A DNA stretch of 64,000 nt, taken from positions 207,015-271,014 of the forward strand of contig JFHB01000022.1 in the NCBI GenBank assembly GCA_000729835.1, in the 5' to 3' direction. The position numbers and the translations under genes were made by a program. This document shows positions 33,294-44,768 of this stretch, in pieces (position 1 is the first letter of the stretch; every line of letters begins with the position of its first letter). Below the pieces are notes generated by a model that was given only the letters and a program-made list of their open reading frames with translations, was not told the DNA's origin and ran no database searches. The stretch is from Atkinsonella hypoxylon. Its lineage: Eukaryota > Ascomycota > Sordariomycetes > Hypocreales > Clavicipitaceae.

Positions 33294-35912
33294 ATGGATT
33301 CCAATCGAACTAATGCTGGCAACTCAATTGCCTCACGCTTCGCCAGCCGGCGCTGCGTCTTCACCAATAGACGACTCTGCTTGGCTGTGACATCTCGATT
33401 TGCAAGTCGCCGACTTGTTTTCTCCATCGCCGCCCTTTCGATACTCAGCGCCAAATGGATCCATATATATGCACATTTTACAGCTCTGCCGTCAGCTGAG
33501 ATGGCTCGATGGGGGCTTTCATTCTTTGCCCAAGATACGGCGCTTATCTTAATTCTTCGACTTTTGCTAGATGCAGAACTGCCCTTACTCGCAGCTGTCA
33601 GTTGCCTGCGCTTCTTGGCCACTACTCTGGCCTGCCTGCTCACGCTGGCACAGCACATGCTGGCATCTGTGAACATTTCCTTTTTTCTTACGACTGGTTC
33701 TGAGCTCCATTGGCGCAATATTGGTCTTGCCAGCGACTCTTCATCATGGTCAGTCCTCTTGACTGGACTCGTGTCTTGCTCCGTCGTATTTTCTGTTCTT
33801 CTTGTTATTGGCTGGATGCTCCAGGATCTCTCTTTTAATTTGGCCGGTATGGCCCTTGGCATTATCCGATTGCCCTTAATATTCCTATTCAGCAAACTAT
33901 CCTGCTCTCGCCGAAATGCTACATCTACTGCCCGATACGATCACGTCCCCCAAAAAGAGCTGGACTTGGAACATGACTCAGATAGTGGTCACAATGAATG
34001 CAACAGCGATGGCGAGACACGTTTTATTACCCCAGCTTCTGCGACTTTAACCAGGAACAAGACGACTTGGGTTCTATATGCGGCGATAGGCATACTTCTG
34101 ATTATGCAGATGGTCTTGTTCATGGTACGACCCGTCGAAAGCTCGCTCATCTTCATGTCATGGACCCCAATTCTCCTCCCATTCATTGACTTCGCGCACT
34201 CGTCACCTACTCTTGCCAGTCTGAACCCTCATTATGGCCAGAGCATTGGGTGGGGGTGGGACAATCAGACTGCTTTAGCAGATCCCATCCGCTGGGACTG
34301 GCTTCCCAAGCTCGAAGAGCCACTTCCTGGTTTCGAGGATTGGTACGAACCCGGTGCACAGCATTACAGCGCTGCCAACGATCCTCTCAAGATTTCCAAT
34401 CTTGAAGACGATCTTTTGGCCCCGTTACGCGGTAAGCTTGCAGATGTGAGCATTCGTCACGTTGTCTTGGTTAAACTAGAGAGCACTCGCAAGGACGTTT
34501 TCCCGATCAAAAAGGATGGACAAATTTGGAAGAAGCTTGCGGAAACATGGGAAAATGGCACCCTCCCCGATGTGGTCCAGGCTCGACTTGCTAACCTAAC
34601 TCAGACCGCCAACTTTCTCACGGGTGACTACGACGATGGCTTTGAGCACAATGTCACAAGGCGACGTGGTGGGATTAACGTCAACAACGATTACACAACC
34701 GGCACATACACATTAAAGAGTATTCCTGGCACTCTTTGCGGCATTACTCCCTTGGTCGCTGATTTCAACGTGGAGTACAATCATCACGTGTACCAACCGT
34801 GCTTGCCGCATATCTTCAATGCCTTCAACACCTTGCATCACGCCAAAAACTCGGACAAATCTGCATGGGATTTCACCAGATACAAGTGGAGCAATAAGTT
34901 CATGATGTCAGTGACCAATTTCTACGACAAGCAAGATCTCTTAATGCCGGTCTTGGGCTACAAGGAGGAAGACCTTATTCACAAGGAGTACCTGGAGAGG
35001 GATGATGCCAAATTCGGGAAAGTCACGCTGCCAAGTATCAATTATTACGGCTTCCGCGAGTCGGCCGTTGAGAGCTACATCACAGATGCTTTCAAAACGG
35101 CCAAGGAGACCAACGAGCGAGTATTTCTCACACACCTGACCAGCACAGCTCACCACCCCTTCGCAATGCCTGATGAGGAAATTTATGTCCCGCTTGCTTC
35201 TGGCAACAAGCTCGAAGATCTCTCCCATTACGTCAATACTGTTGGGTTTGTGGATAGATGGCTGGCCAGAATTCTTGAAATTCTGGACGAACAGGGCGTT
35301 AGTAATGAAACATTGGTTGTTCTTGTTGGTGATCACGGCCTGTCGGTTCCGGAAACTGGCGCTGTTACTCCCTATTACCAGCCCAATGTTGGAAACTTTC
35401 ACGTCCCACTAGTCCTGTCGCACCCGAAGCTGCCAGCCATTGACATCAATTCACCCGTAAACTCGATTTCCATCTTGCCTACTATTCTGGACTTGCTCAT
35501 CGAGACAAACTCGTTGTCACCGTCGGATCGCAAAGCAGCTCGCGACCTCGTTCGCAATTATGAGGGACAATCACTCATCAGGCCGCTACATAAGGAGTCG
35601 AAACGCACTGGACAGTCCGATTGGCAATTCTCTGTTATGAATACTGGTCGTGCACAGATTTCGACCCGTAGTGCTCGACATCCCAAGTGGCGGCTGGTTG
35701 TCCCCGTGATCGATGACATCGAGTGGCGGTTCACCAACCTCGAAGAGGACCCTCACGAGGAGGACGCCATCTTGTCATTTGATTTCAAAGCCTTTTTGCA
35801 TGCTATCGAGCAAAAGTACAGCCTGGATGCTGCCAAATGGACAGAAGAAGCTGCCTTCATGACACGGTGGTGGGTAGACGAAAATGCGAAGCGATGGCGT
35901 TTTACTCCTTGA
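33294..35912 (+). CDS. Membrane-anchored sulfatase/alkaline-phosphatase superfamily enzyme
   Basis: This is an 872-residue intronless frame; the ATG at 33294 was chosen because the open frame upstream has no ATG and lies in pyrimidine-rich leader. The N-terminal 300 residues hold about five hydrophobic spans, for example LVFSIAALSILSAKWIHIYA, SVVFSVLLVIGWML and WVLYAAIGILLIMQMVLFMV. Then comes a sulfatase fold: VLVKLESTRKDVFP, with Thr at about 398 as the likely metal-bound nucleophile, LTSTAHHPF, and VLVGDHGLSVP with Asp-His at 680-681 as metal ligands. The layout (membrane part, then external catalytic domain) resembles LtaS-type phosphoglycerol transferases more than soluble sulfatases. 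The Cys/Ser of the formylglycine sulfatase motif is absent. Substrate is unknown; surface or endomembrane action is inferred. Convergent with the mannosyltransferase gene downstream. Confidence 0.8.
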   Translation: MDSNRTNAGNSIASRFASRRCVFTNRRLCLAVTSRFASRRLVFSIAALSILSAKWIHIYAHFTALPSAEMARWGLSFFAQDTALILILRLLLDAELPLLAAVSCLRFLATTLACLLTLAQHMLASVNISFFLTTGSELHWRNIGLASDSSSWSVLLTGLVSCSVVFSVLLVIGWMLQDLSFNLAGMALGIIRLPLIFLFSKLSCSRRNATSTARYDHVPQKELDLEHDSDSGHNECNSDGETRFITPASATLTRNKTTWVLYAAIGILLIMQMVLFMVRPVESSLIFMSWTPILLPFIDFAHSSPTLASLNPHYGQSIGWGWDNQTALADPIRWDWLPKLEEPLPGFEDWYEPGAQHYSAANDPLKISNLEDDLLAPLRGKLADVSIRHVVLVKLESTRKDVFPIKKDGQIWKKLAETWENGTLPDVVQARLANLTQTANFLTGDYDDGFEHNVTRRRGGINVNNDYTTGTYTLKSIPGTLCGITPLVADFNVEYNHHVYQPCLPHIFNAFNTLHHAKNSDKSAWDFTRYKWSNKFMMSVTNFYDKQDLLMPVLGYKEEDLIHKEYLERDDAKFGKVTLPSINYYGFRESAVESYITDAFKTAKETNERVFLTHLTSTAHHPFAMPDEEIYVPLASGNKLEDLSHYVNTVGFVDRWLARILEILDEQGVSNETLVVLVGDHGLSVPETGAVTPYYQPNVGNFHVPLVLSHPKLPAIDINSPVNSISILPTILDLLIETNSLSPSDRKAARDLVRNYEGQSLIRPLHKESKRTGQSDWQFSVMNTGRAQISTRSARHPKWRLVVPVIDDIEWRFTNLEEDPHEEDAILSFDFKAFLHAIEQKYSLDAAKWTEEAAFMTRWWVDENAKRWRFTP

Positions 35913-35927
35913 TCATTTATTTTTTCT

Positions 35928-35971
35928 ACTTTTTTTTTTAAAAAAAAAAAATCTATCCGCCGAAACGGCGG
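35928..35971 (+). other. T/A runs and GC hairpin after the sulfatase-family gene
   Basis: Directly after the stop, about nine T and about thirteen A are followed by CCGCCG-AAA-CGGCGG (35957-35971), a 6-bp GC stem with a 3-base loop. It looks like a bacterial terminator but has no known role in fungi; it may influence 3'-end formation or be chance. Confidence 0.4.
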
Positions 35972-37198
35972 TCGGAGCGTGTGGCCTTTGTCACCCTCGC
36001 ACTATTATCACTTAATAATCTCGATCGGCACATTACTACGTTTGCGAAGAAGCTACAACGACAATGATAGCATTGGTTTGCGATGAATTCTTGGCTACCT
36101 GTTCCCTGCATCTACTGGCCAATTGTGTCTTGGCTTGGCACACCTCGCCACTTCTCTATGAGCACTCTCCGTTGGTGTTTCTTTCACGCTTCAGAAAGCT
36201 TTTTCGGCCTCTTGCATTTCAACGGATTGTTTTCTTTTTCACCTTTTTGTTTTTCTATTGTATTTGCCGGTCTACGATCATAATGGGGTCGTCATATTGA
36301 ATTTTCGTTTAGATTTGAACCTGAGGTTGGCACGGGAGAGGGTGCTAACCACTTCATCATTTGTAGCATAGCGCTTCATTCCACATTGCAGGAGTCGAGG
36401 TTGATCAAAATAACATGTATAGACCATGAGTCTTGATTTTACATTATTAGCCAGGCAGACTGTCGCGTGATACTTGTTGCATATTTTTTGCCGGCTCGAG
36501 TGCCGTCAACCTGCATTTCTTGACTCGCGATACGAGCCGTTCTCAGAGACTTAATCCATGTGGCAGAATGATTTTGGTCAGACTGCCACGACTGCCACGA
36601 CTGCCACGAAAAGCATCGTTAGTGAATTGTGGCATGTATTTATGTAGCATGGGGCGTGCGGCTTGGGATATACTACCCCTGAGCTATGGACGTGCGCTTT
36701 AGGAGAATACTTGACCTAAATTAGGAAAGATGTATTACGAGCTCTTTCGAAACGCCGACTGCCTGCCATGCTTGCTACGGCCGATTTACAATTACTTTTC
36801 TCATGGCGTCAAATACAGAACGTTACAGTCTTATAGTCACGTCCCTCAGTAATGCTATAGATGATGCACTTCCGCTCCAACAGCCAAGCAGCTTCGAAAG
36901 CAGGCCTGCATCCAGCAAATGTCAGGCCGGTGCAAGAGGTCTTTGTCATTTGGTTTAGTCACCCTGCAGTACTTGTATAGTACGGCGCACAAGTTAAGAA
37001 AGTGTGTAACAGGATGGTTAGCAAGTTTATTATATTCAAGAGCTTTGTTTCTAGGCATTTAAGTAGCGCTTCTGTTGTTTCTTTACATTTATATTGAAGA
37101 GCCCTGCACTCGTCCTATTCAGTCTTGCTGCAAGTCATAACCTTCGGGTCTTTCTAGGCTGTTCAGGTCAAAGTATTTCGACAAGCCTATTGCGGAGG
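35972..37198. other. Convergent 3' intergenic region
   Basis: No gene found. A 9-bp tandem (gactgccac, three copies) lies at 36581-36607. Confidence 0.45.
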
Positions 37199-38532
37199 TT
37201 AGTACATGGGCCATGAGCACAATAGCTTTCGCTTCTTACAAGAATACGATTTCCAATCGAAGTTGTCTTTTGCTTTGCAAAGGCATTTGAGGCGTGAGCG
37301 GCGCTCGGAGCTTGTTGGACAGTGAATAAATGGTGGATGGAAATATCCGATTTCATCAAAGAAGTGGATGTCTTTTTTATCGAGGAGGAGGCCGGCGGCG
37401 ATCGAATGCACGGGCGCATCTCCCCAGCGTTCATGGAAAAACCCGCCATCATGGTCCAAGGAGTTGAAGAAATCCTGGTAGGCCTTGCTTCGTAGCCAAT
37501 CCAGGCTTCCGACCTCAAAGTTCGACCACTAGTAAGGAAGTCAGTATCAGCAGGCATGTTTCTCTTGCAACTATGTGCGCAGATATATCCAAGAGAAGAG
37601 GAAAAAAAAAAAAACAAAAAAAAAAAAAGAACAAAAAGAACCGACTGGGACTTACAAAATGGCATCCGTTATAGGTTTCGCCTTTGTCATCGCTCAATAT
37701 ATCCATGCTATTCTGAGGGTGGATGTGTTCAGGATAGTTGGCAGTAAAGCTTTTGACGCTGTCCCACAGAGTGGGAATTGTTTCGCCGTATTCATGTAAG
37801 CTAAGCACAAAGCTATACTTTTTCCCCGAGTCATGTAGAACCCGGAAGGGATCCTGGGGTATATCACAGAAGAACTCGATCGATGGCTCCACCCGCCAGT
37901 AATATTGGTAGTTCAGCATCAACTCCTGGTGTTGGAAGAAACCAGATTGGAAGCGACACATGTGGCGGTAGCTGACGGAGCCTCCATACGGCACTTTACT
38001 AGCCAGGTCTTCTCGCGATTTCTTGGCTTTCTCATGGTCTATCCAGTCTGGAACAGACCAGTGAGCGACGGGTATCTGCCCGAAATGAGCCGTCCCGGAC
38101 ACCAGCGACGACGTCAATTTCTTAAAAGCGGCATCGAAGGGTTTATCATTGAGGAAGACCCAGTCATAGTGGAAATTCCTGTTGAATCGATCTTCAACAT
38201 GTCGAATAGATTTGGCAAGTTCCCATAGGTCAGAGTTCCTCGCCAGGGTCACGAAAGTGGCGTTGACACGAGGAGGATGGGAAGCCGGGGGTGGTATACT
38301 CCCTGCTTGTTGAAAGCTAGATGGCGGTATTTGGGAGTTTGGCGAGAGAACGCCAGGCCCCGGAGCCTGCAGTGGGGAGGTATTCCTTTCTAATAAGAAG
38401 ATACTGAGGAGGAAAAGTGTCTAGATGCGTCCATGGAAAGGCATTAATTAGTCGACGTTGTGTGTGCGTATTGGAGCGACGGGAGCCTACCAAGATTGTA
38501 CCACAAGGCAGCTTCCACTTGCGTGGAATCAT
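37199..38532 (-). CDS. KTR/KRE2-family alpha-1,2-mannosyltransferase (GT15)
   Basis: It adds mannose to glycoproteins in the Golgi using GDP-mannose and Mn2+. Exons are 38532-38491 (14 residues), 38420-37656 (255) and 37528-37199 (109), giving 378 residues. The first two exons form a type II signal anchor (PCGTILTLFLLSIFLL), followed by a Pro/Ser-rich stem. The catalytic domain starts RVNATFVTLARNSDLWEL and includes DRFNRNFHYDWVFLND, CRFQSGFF, YYWRVEP (the GT15 signature), HFWSNFEVGS across intron 2, and GGFFHERWGDAPVHSIAAG. The small first exon was found by looking for a basic and hydrophobic start that splices in frame. Intron 2 (37655-37529, 127 bp) holds two long T runs on the coding strand. 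The enzyme looks intact; which KTR subfamily it belongs to cannot be told. Confidence 0.92.
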
Positions 38533-40598
38533 GGCATGGAGTATAATATCTTTTTGATGCTTTGACATTAGGGTGGTGAAGAACTGGGATCGAATATGTG
38601 AACATGAAAAGGAAAAGTCACAGTCTCGGGGTATATGTATTTGCATATACGTATATACAAAGTGGGTGAAGAGAGTTGGGAGGAGATGCACGCGTGATTG
38701 GGACCGCGGCCAGCGTTAAATACACTCATGGAATTCCTAGGCGCACGATAGTCCGCGCATTGGGGCAGCCCGGTACCCGCCAGGTAACAAGAAAGTCCAG
38801 GATGTGGGCCTCGATAGGTCTGCTGCAAGCAGACACGTATCTCGATTTTTCCCGATAATGGTGTTGGTCGACGATTCTGTGTTGGCGTTGGCGTATAAGT
38901 CGAGTGGTGGGTATCTAGGTACCTAGAACCTAGGTAGTCGCTTAGGTACTTAGGTACTTAGGTACTTGGTGCTCGCAGAGCTTTGAGAACGTTTCCGTCG
39001 CTCCACCTCCACCTCACTCCCACTCCCACCCTCTCACGTGTCAATTCTTCGGCAAGCGGCGAGAAATACGCACAGTACGGCGTAGCCGCAATGCCACAAA
39101 TTCACACTGTCCTGATGCACATGCCATCCTGCACCGAAAAAATATGCCCCACTTGGATCTGAGATTAGCTTGAGTCTCTTCCCCGCAAGGGCGTGCCTTG
39201 GCCGACTTGCATTTGTCAGTCGAAGATTTAGTACATTTCATTAGCCAATGTGCATTGTGTGCTATCTGATAAGTACAGACAGGGTCGGTCTCTCATTCAA
39301 AGAATCTCCTTTTTTTCAAGCAGCACTCAAGCCTAGTACACTTGTAGTGCTCTGGACTATGACCGACACGGCTCTGTTCCACCACACTAGAAGTTCACAG
39401 AGCGCGTCTGGCTTCGAATAAAGGCAGAAATCCAACGCTCAAGAAGTACAAAAATCGAATTGAAGCTGAAGTTCATTCCCAAGAAATAAAATTACAGGGG
39501 GCTCGCACCACCAGCGGGGAATAAAGCTCCAGTGGTTGAGATATCTTCAGGCCAGAAAAGACGCGAAAGGAATTTCTACACCGATCATGTGTATAGAACG
39601 CAGTATAGAACGCAGTGTAGGTCTGCAATATAGTTACATGCGTGTACATAAAGTTCACCTCTGACGCGTAGAGCCTGCCTCCTGCCTGTGCAGAATCCGC
39701 CCGAGCGAAGCTTGCCAGATCCATCGATGACACAATCACGAACCTTAATCCATCTTTACGAGCTGGAATCGCATTGCGACCCAAAGACACGGACTAGTCC
39801 CTTGTTAGCTAGCATCGAAACCTCTAGTAACACAAAGTAGCACGCATCGCTCACCTTTACGAGCGTATCATGTACATGAGATGATCGTTGCATGTACTTT
39901 GGTTACAATTAGCGTGTAAATCAAGGTACCACCACAACTAGCTGTTGCTAAAACATTACTTTGCGGTGTGTGGAGTGTGAGAGATTGCAATGTCCTAAGT
40001 AGCGTGTCTGGATGCAACGCGGGGCGTTCGCGGGGGTTTCTTCTTCGTTTTCTTTAAGAATTTTCACGCTCCTAACTTTCGTCTTCTCTTGCAAACGTTT
40101 CCCTTCTTACTCGCATCGACACGCCAAATCGCTCCAATTGACTCTTCGCCGGACCACTCGTCGCTTGACACCATAGCTACTGTCATTCTTGGCTCCCGAC
40201 TTGGTTGCTCCGCTACAACGGCCAGATCCAATGGCCGACGTGGCTGCTTTTATGGATGGCCTCGACTAGCTGTTCTCATGTTGTTTAGGAGCCGAGGGCA
40301 TGGGTCAATTGACAGAAGTCTTAGTTCTCGGTGAACCTTTGTGCTAGAGCGGGCGTATGTTCCGGATTGTTCAAATTTTTGATTTTGGGAGAGGAATCTG
40401 TGACCAAACTGGTGTGACCTACAGGTCAGACATAATACTGCTCTCATTTGTGTAGGTTTCTGTTTAAAACAAGGAATATTCCTTCTACTCCTCACCGTTC
40501 TTGCTGAAATTCTGACTTGTAGCGCATATGACGTCTCGTACAGGTAACAAACCATTCTCTATCCACATCATATGCCATCCAATTATCCAGCCCACGCG
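38533..40598. other. Spacer with GGTACTTA repeats
   Basis: No exon recognised. A block of taggtacct/taggtactt repeats lies at 38913-38968, of the same type as at 31.8 and 32.3 kb. At 40020-40230 there is a pyrimidine-rich leader-like stretch ending at an ATG that stops after 12 codons. Confidence 0.4.
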
Positions 40599-41752
40599 TA
40601 TACTAATATCACCACCTCAGGCTCTTACTTGCTACCGTCCGGCTTGATCAACCTCAATTGGGTCAACTTTGTCGGGTCAAGCGTCGTCTCCCACGTCCTG
40701 AGTTTCTTTAAGGAGCCTATGAAAAGGGCTTAGATGCCACCCTAAGACCTTGTGTTAGGTCGCTGCCAGATCAACGTTGTTCTCCATGCCGCTGTAAGTA
40801 GCCCCAAAGAAGTTAAGGCGAGCGTTTCTAAAGGTACAATGCTAGAAAGGGCACAAGAACAACCCAGATACTAAGTTAGCTTAAAGCACAAGGAGAGCAA
40901 AATTAGACTACCAGTCATGGCATGGCGTTTTCCACAGTGCCAAGGCCGCCCGTACCGCTCACAAGATTTTCAATAAACCGACCGTTAAGCACAAACTCCG
41001 GCTGCTTGCGGCGGGCTTTTGAGGCGGTCTAGAGATTTTATTCAAATACAACGTTGAAAAAGAGATCGCCCGATTCAACAAGTACCGTACGAAGCTCGCT
41101 CTATACTACGTCCATGCTGTTCAGTTCATGAAGGATGCGCAAGCAGAAATAGAAAAGTTCTGACTGAGGTTTCTAATGCGCAAATACTGAGAATTGACTA
41201 CGGAACTCTATATGTGCAAGTTTGAACACCGGTCTGGGTGGTATCACTACCGGTCTTGCAATCAAACTGACCAAGATTGAGTGAGTAGAAAACTTCCAAA
41301 TCATAATAACGGTTGCATTTAATACCTTAGAAATATTTGCAGTAACGCCATAAGTGTTATGAGAGCTTATATAAGTGCTTCATTCTATCGCGTTCAGTCA
41401 TAGACTCACAGCACTATAAACTGCCGTGTTGGTAATGGGCCTTTCGAGACTGAAGATCTTGAAGAGGCAGGAACCAAATTGCGAGAAACTGGTACGTATT
41501 CTGACATAGCCAAAGATCTGAAAGAAGATCCAAAACTTGATGATCTCTCCGCCAGAGCGTAAATGGGGTGTAAAACACAGGACGAAAATGCCTCTGCGAC
41601 CGGCTCGGTTTTGCCATACTTGCCAGCCGTGAAATAATACAGGCGCCTAAACTTGACCAAACTTGCAGTTCTAGATTCTTTTCCTGTTCTTGGAGTTTCT
41701 GTGTTAGAAGTCCCTGAGGGTCAAGAGCTGGACTACCCCCTGCTAATCTAGG
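40599..41752 (+). pseudogene. Decayed protein-coding gene of unknown family
   Basis: Several plus-strand segments read as clean protein but are broken by stops and frame changes. 40599-40733 reads YTNITTSGSYLLPSGLINLN onward. 40924-41163 is one 79-codon frame with a single internal TGA, containing ILFKYNVEKEIARFNKY and QFMKDAQAEIEKF (likely helical). 41425-41562 includes EDLEEAGTKLRE and DIAKDLKEDPKLDDLSARA. About 41663-41752 contains LDSFPVLGVSVLEVPEGQ. They could be exons of one intron-rich gene, but the internal TGA and missing splice signals favour decay. I do not recognise the family. Confidence 0.4.
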
Positions 41753-42351
41753 CTACCTTAGCAATGCGACGTCGTTTACAAGGATTTCTAGGACTGGCAA
41801 AAGCCCACTGCCCATGCTAAGATCTTCGTGAATTGCGAAGCTCTCCCCCAAATAACTTTGCTCTTGGTCTGAAGCGCAGTATCCGAGTACTACGCCTCCT
41901 TTTACTATTAAATGTGTGACATGGCATGATCATGATTTATGCTCTCAGGTTAAATCGGTCCATCACGGGATGACACGATTACCCGAGCAGAGTTAAAAAA
42001 ATAGAGTAGGGCTGCCGTACATACAAAACATCAATCAATTAATAAGGAAGCTTTCCAATCCTTTGCCGAGTAGCGTTTCGATACGATATCGGCGTTAAGA
42101 ACCCCTCTCAGTGTAATACAAGGTACACGAGGACAATTCGGTGTTAGCAAGCCGACGTTGAAGTGCCATCGTTGACGATTGGAGTTCACTAACCACCGGG
42201 AAACGGTCTCATTGCACCGAATGTGACGGGTTATGCTATGCAATGTCAGTGAAATACTCAAAACCACATTTGAATGATGCATTCAAAGTACCAAGCGCAT
42301 GGCGCAGTCAGTGCGAGACTTGATATGTCTGTATGTTTAAACCAGGATAAT

Positions 42352-43175
42352 AAGCGCCCCTAATTTTGGAGAAGACAGCCCTCGGTTTGCGACCAAACTC
42401 ACGGTCGTCGAGATGGGGCTCTATAAGGGGGATGTTCTGTTAACGAAGAGGAACGAGGGTGAAGACGATATCTTTAGTAAGAATAATGCAGAGATGTAAT
42501 CCTTTGAAAAGAAACTTGGGATTTTTCCCCTACAAAGATCCTCCGCATAAGACGCTCAAAAGGCTGCCTTTATCTGCACACTCTTCGTAGACATCCAAAC
42601 GAAATCGGCACTTGATGGTCCAAAGCGTTGAACCTTCGGCTGCTTTCCATTTTCTAAGCATGACATAGATTGGAGTGCTCCCAATCTAATCCAGCTAAAA
42701 ACTGACTTCGTTAACCGAACCACGCCAAGTTGTATGGCCTCAGATCACACTAGTGAAGGCAGCGAAGTACCTTGTCGCGGTTAAGCTAAAGCCCAAAGCG
42801 GGCAACTTCTCGCGTTATATCGAGAGACATAACCGGTTAGAACAAGAAAAAATCGTACAGCACAATCAAAGGACGTGACATCCATCGCGTGCGTTGGCTT
42901 CAGTAGATCGGTACCTAGCGCAGCATGTGGTCGTGAACTCTGACGCCTCCTAGCATGGAGGACCTTCTTCCCCTTTCCTTCGCCCACGCGATGGCACGAG
43001 GTGTCGTCAAACTTCCTCTCGTGTAGGCTCCAGACCTGCTGCAATTTACTGCTCGGGGACATGAGTCTGAGCTGGAGCTGAAAATGTCCGGTTCATATAC
43101 CAACGGCGGAATTAACTTTTGGTACGGACCTCAATCTTGCGCTACTATCAATACTCTGTGGTCTATGTCTTAAGA
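42352..43175 (+). pseudogene. Further coding-like fragments, perhaps the same decayed region
   Basis: 42355-42496 reads as protein in one frame (FATKLTVVEMGLYKGDVLLT then acidic GEDDIF) and stops at a TAG/TAA-rich stretch. 43086-43173 reads MSGSYTNGGINFWYGPQSC and on to WSMS before a stop. GSYTNGG recalls the TSGSY of the fragment at 40.6 kb, but that is too short to argue from. No start, splice structure or family could be established. Confidence 0.25.
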
Positions 43176-44768
43176 TACATCTTCTAACCTTGAGGACCTG
43201 CCTCTGGTACTGTTGCCAATGGATCGTATGAAGTGAGTACCTTTTCACGCATTAGCAAATTGATTGCGAATCCATAACTAAAAATTGAGCAGGACTGCAC
43301 ATGAGATTCCCCAGATTCACCCCCATCGCCAAACTCTTGGATGGCTCGTCAACAGCGAGATACCCTTGTTGAGGCTCTCCGCTTTGCCGAGGCATGATCA
43401 TCTATGCTACTACCGCGAGCAGCCCTATAGACCCGAAGGTAAAGAGAGAAAGAAGTGAACGGCGACTAGACGGCGACTAGACGGCGTGTCCTCCCCTTCT
43501 CCGCCTTATCCGTTGAAGAAGGCTGTGCCTCTAGCTGCTTGGCGTAGTGCTCACGCGATGCAATGCTATGTCCACGCTTGTAGCTCGGCCATTTTAAGCT
43601 TTTCACCTAGAAATGAGACCCTGACTTGTCTCCATTGGCATTTGTCAACGCCTTGAATGTAACCTCTGCTGCGGATAAATATGTGCCTCTCCGAGGCAAA
43701 TGGACTAGAACAGGGACTGTGGGCGTCGCCGCATCCCGACCATCTGGCGAGGACGCACATCTTCAGCTGGAGGAAGTGCGCCATCCATCCACTAACTAGT
43801 GCTAATTATTCTCGATGCGGTCGGCTACTGGGAAATGTTGAAGACCCCATTAGCATCTAGGTCTAGGTCTCAGCCACATGGGCAGACCTGAGGGGACCTG
43901 ATGGGGGCAGGTGTTGAAGAATCCCATCATGAGGGCAACAAATAGCACCAAGCACTCCGGAGCAGCCACACCATGGGGAGTGCGCCTTGCCTTTTGGGCT
44001 TAAAGATGCTGTCTTACAGGAACCTTGTCCTTGCCCTTGCGCTGGCCACATGGGTTGCTTGGCGCGGCGTTACCGAATCCGGCCAAATTTTGTCCGCTCT
44101 CATGGACAACACCTGGGAGCTTGCGCCAAGGCTTAAGCGCTTGAAGTAGTTCAACAATTTAGATCTAGATACTAGTTAGCCCCCATCTAGCCATGGACGA
44201 AAAGAAATTACAGCTGAAATGCCTCTGTCAATTTTGCTGGCCTGTCAGTGTCTCTGATCCCCACGTCCACGCTCCTCGGTCTTATCCTCGGGAACATGAC
44301 AACGGGCAAAGTTGGAGCTAAAACGTAGCTCTGCTGACAATCTTGAAGACCTGTAGATTCGGTTAGCCTGGAAGTAGTGGTAGAATAGGGTGGGAAGAAA
44401 AGGAGGCAACTGGGGGAGTTTCTGGAGGAGTTTCCCTCGATTAAGCACTGAACACGGCCAACCATCAACATCTCAAGAGTTAAGTAAAAGAGCCAACCTC
44501 AATAAAAGAAGAGCAAAAGAGGTCAACACAAAAGGATTGCTAACTTCATGCGAGAGCTTCTACTTTGGCACTCCCACGGAGAATATCTGGTGGAGATCTC
44601 CTAGTCATGAGGATCAGGGTTCGAATCAGGGTTCAAGATGAAGTCGTAGATAGTTTTAGACGATACATTACGAGACAATGACACTCATCAGCTCTTTTAT
44701 CTTAAGATGTTTAATATTTACCGAATTAAATTTAAAACTAAAGCACAAAAGTCTCAAGTTCAATCAGA
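43176..44768. other. AT-rich spacer, no gene seen
   Basis: A 14-bp tandem (gactagacggc core, two copies) lies near 43464-43490. Other frames are short and without domains. Confidence 0.4.

Noticed and set aside
33158..33895. 245-codon minus-strand frame
   Set aside because: Antisense to the membrane segments of the sulfatase-family gene; basic, without domains.
35928..35971. Bacterial-style terminator
   Set aside because: The hairpin follows the T run instead of preceding it and the genome is fungal; kept only as a structural note.
44600..44640. gggttcgaatc, resembling a tRNA T-loop
   Set aside because: Flanking bases do not pair as T or acceptor stems and no D or anticodon arm precedes it.
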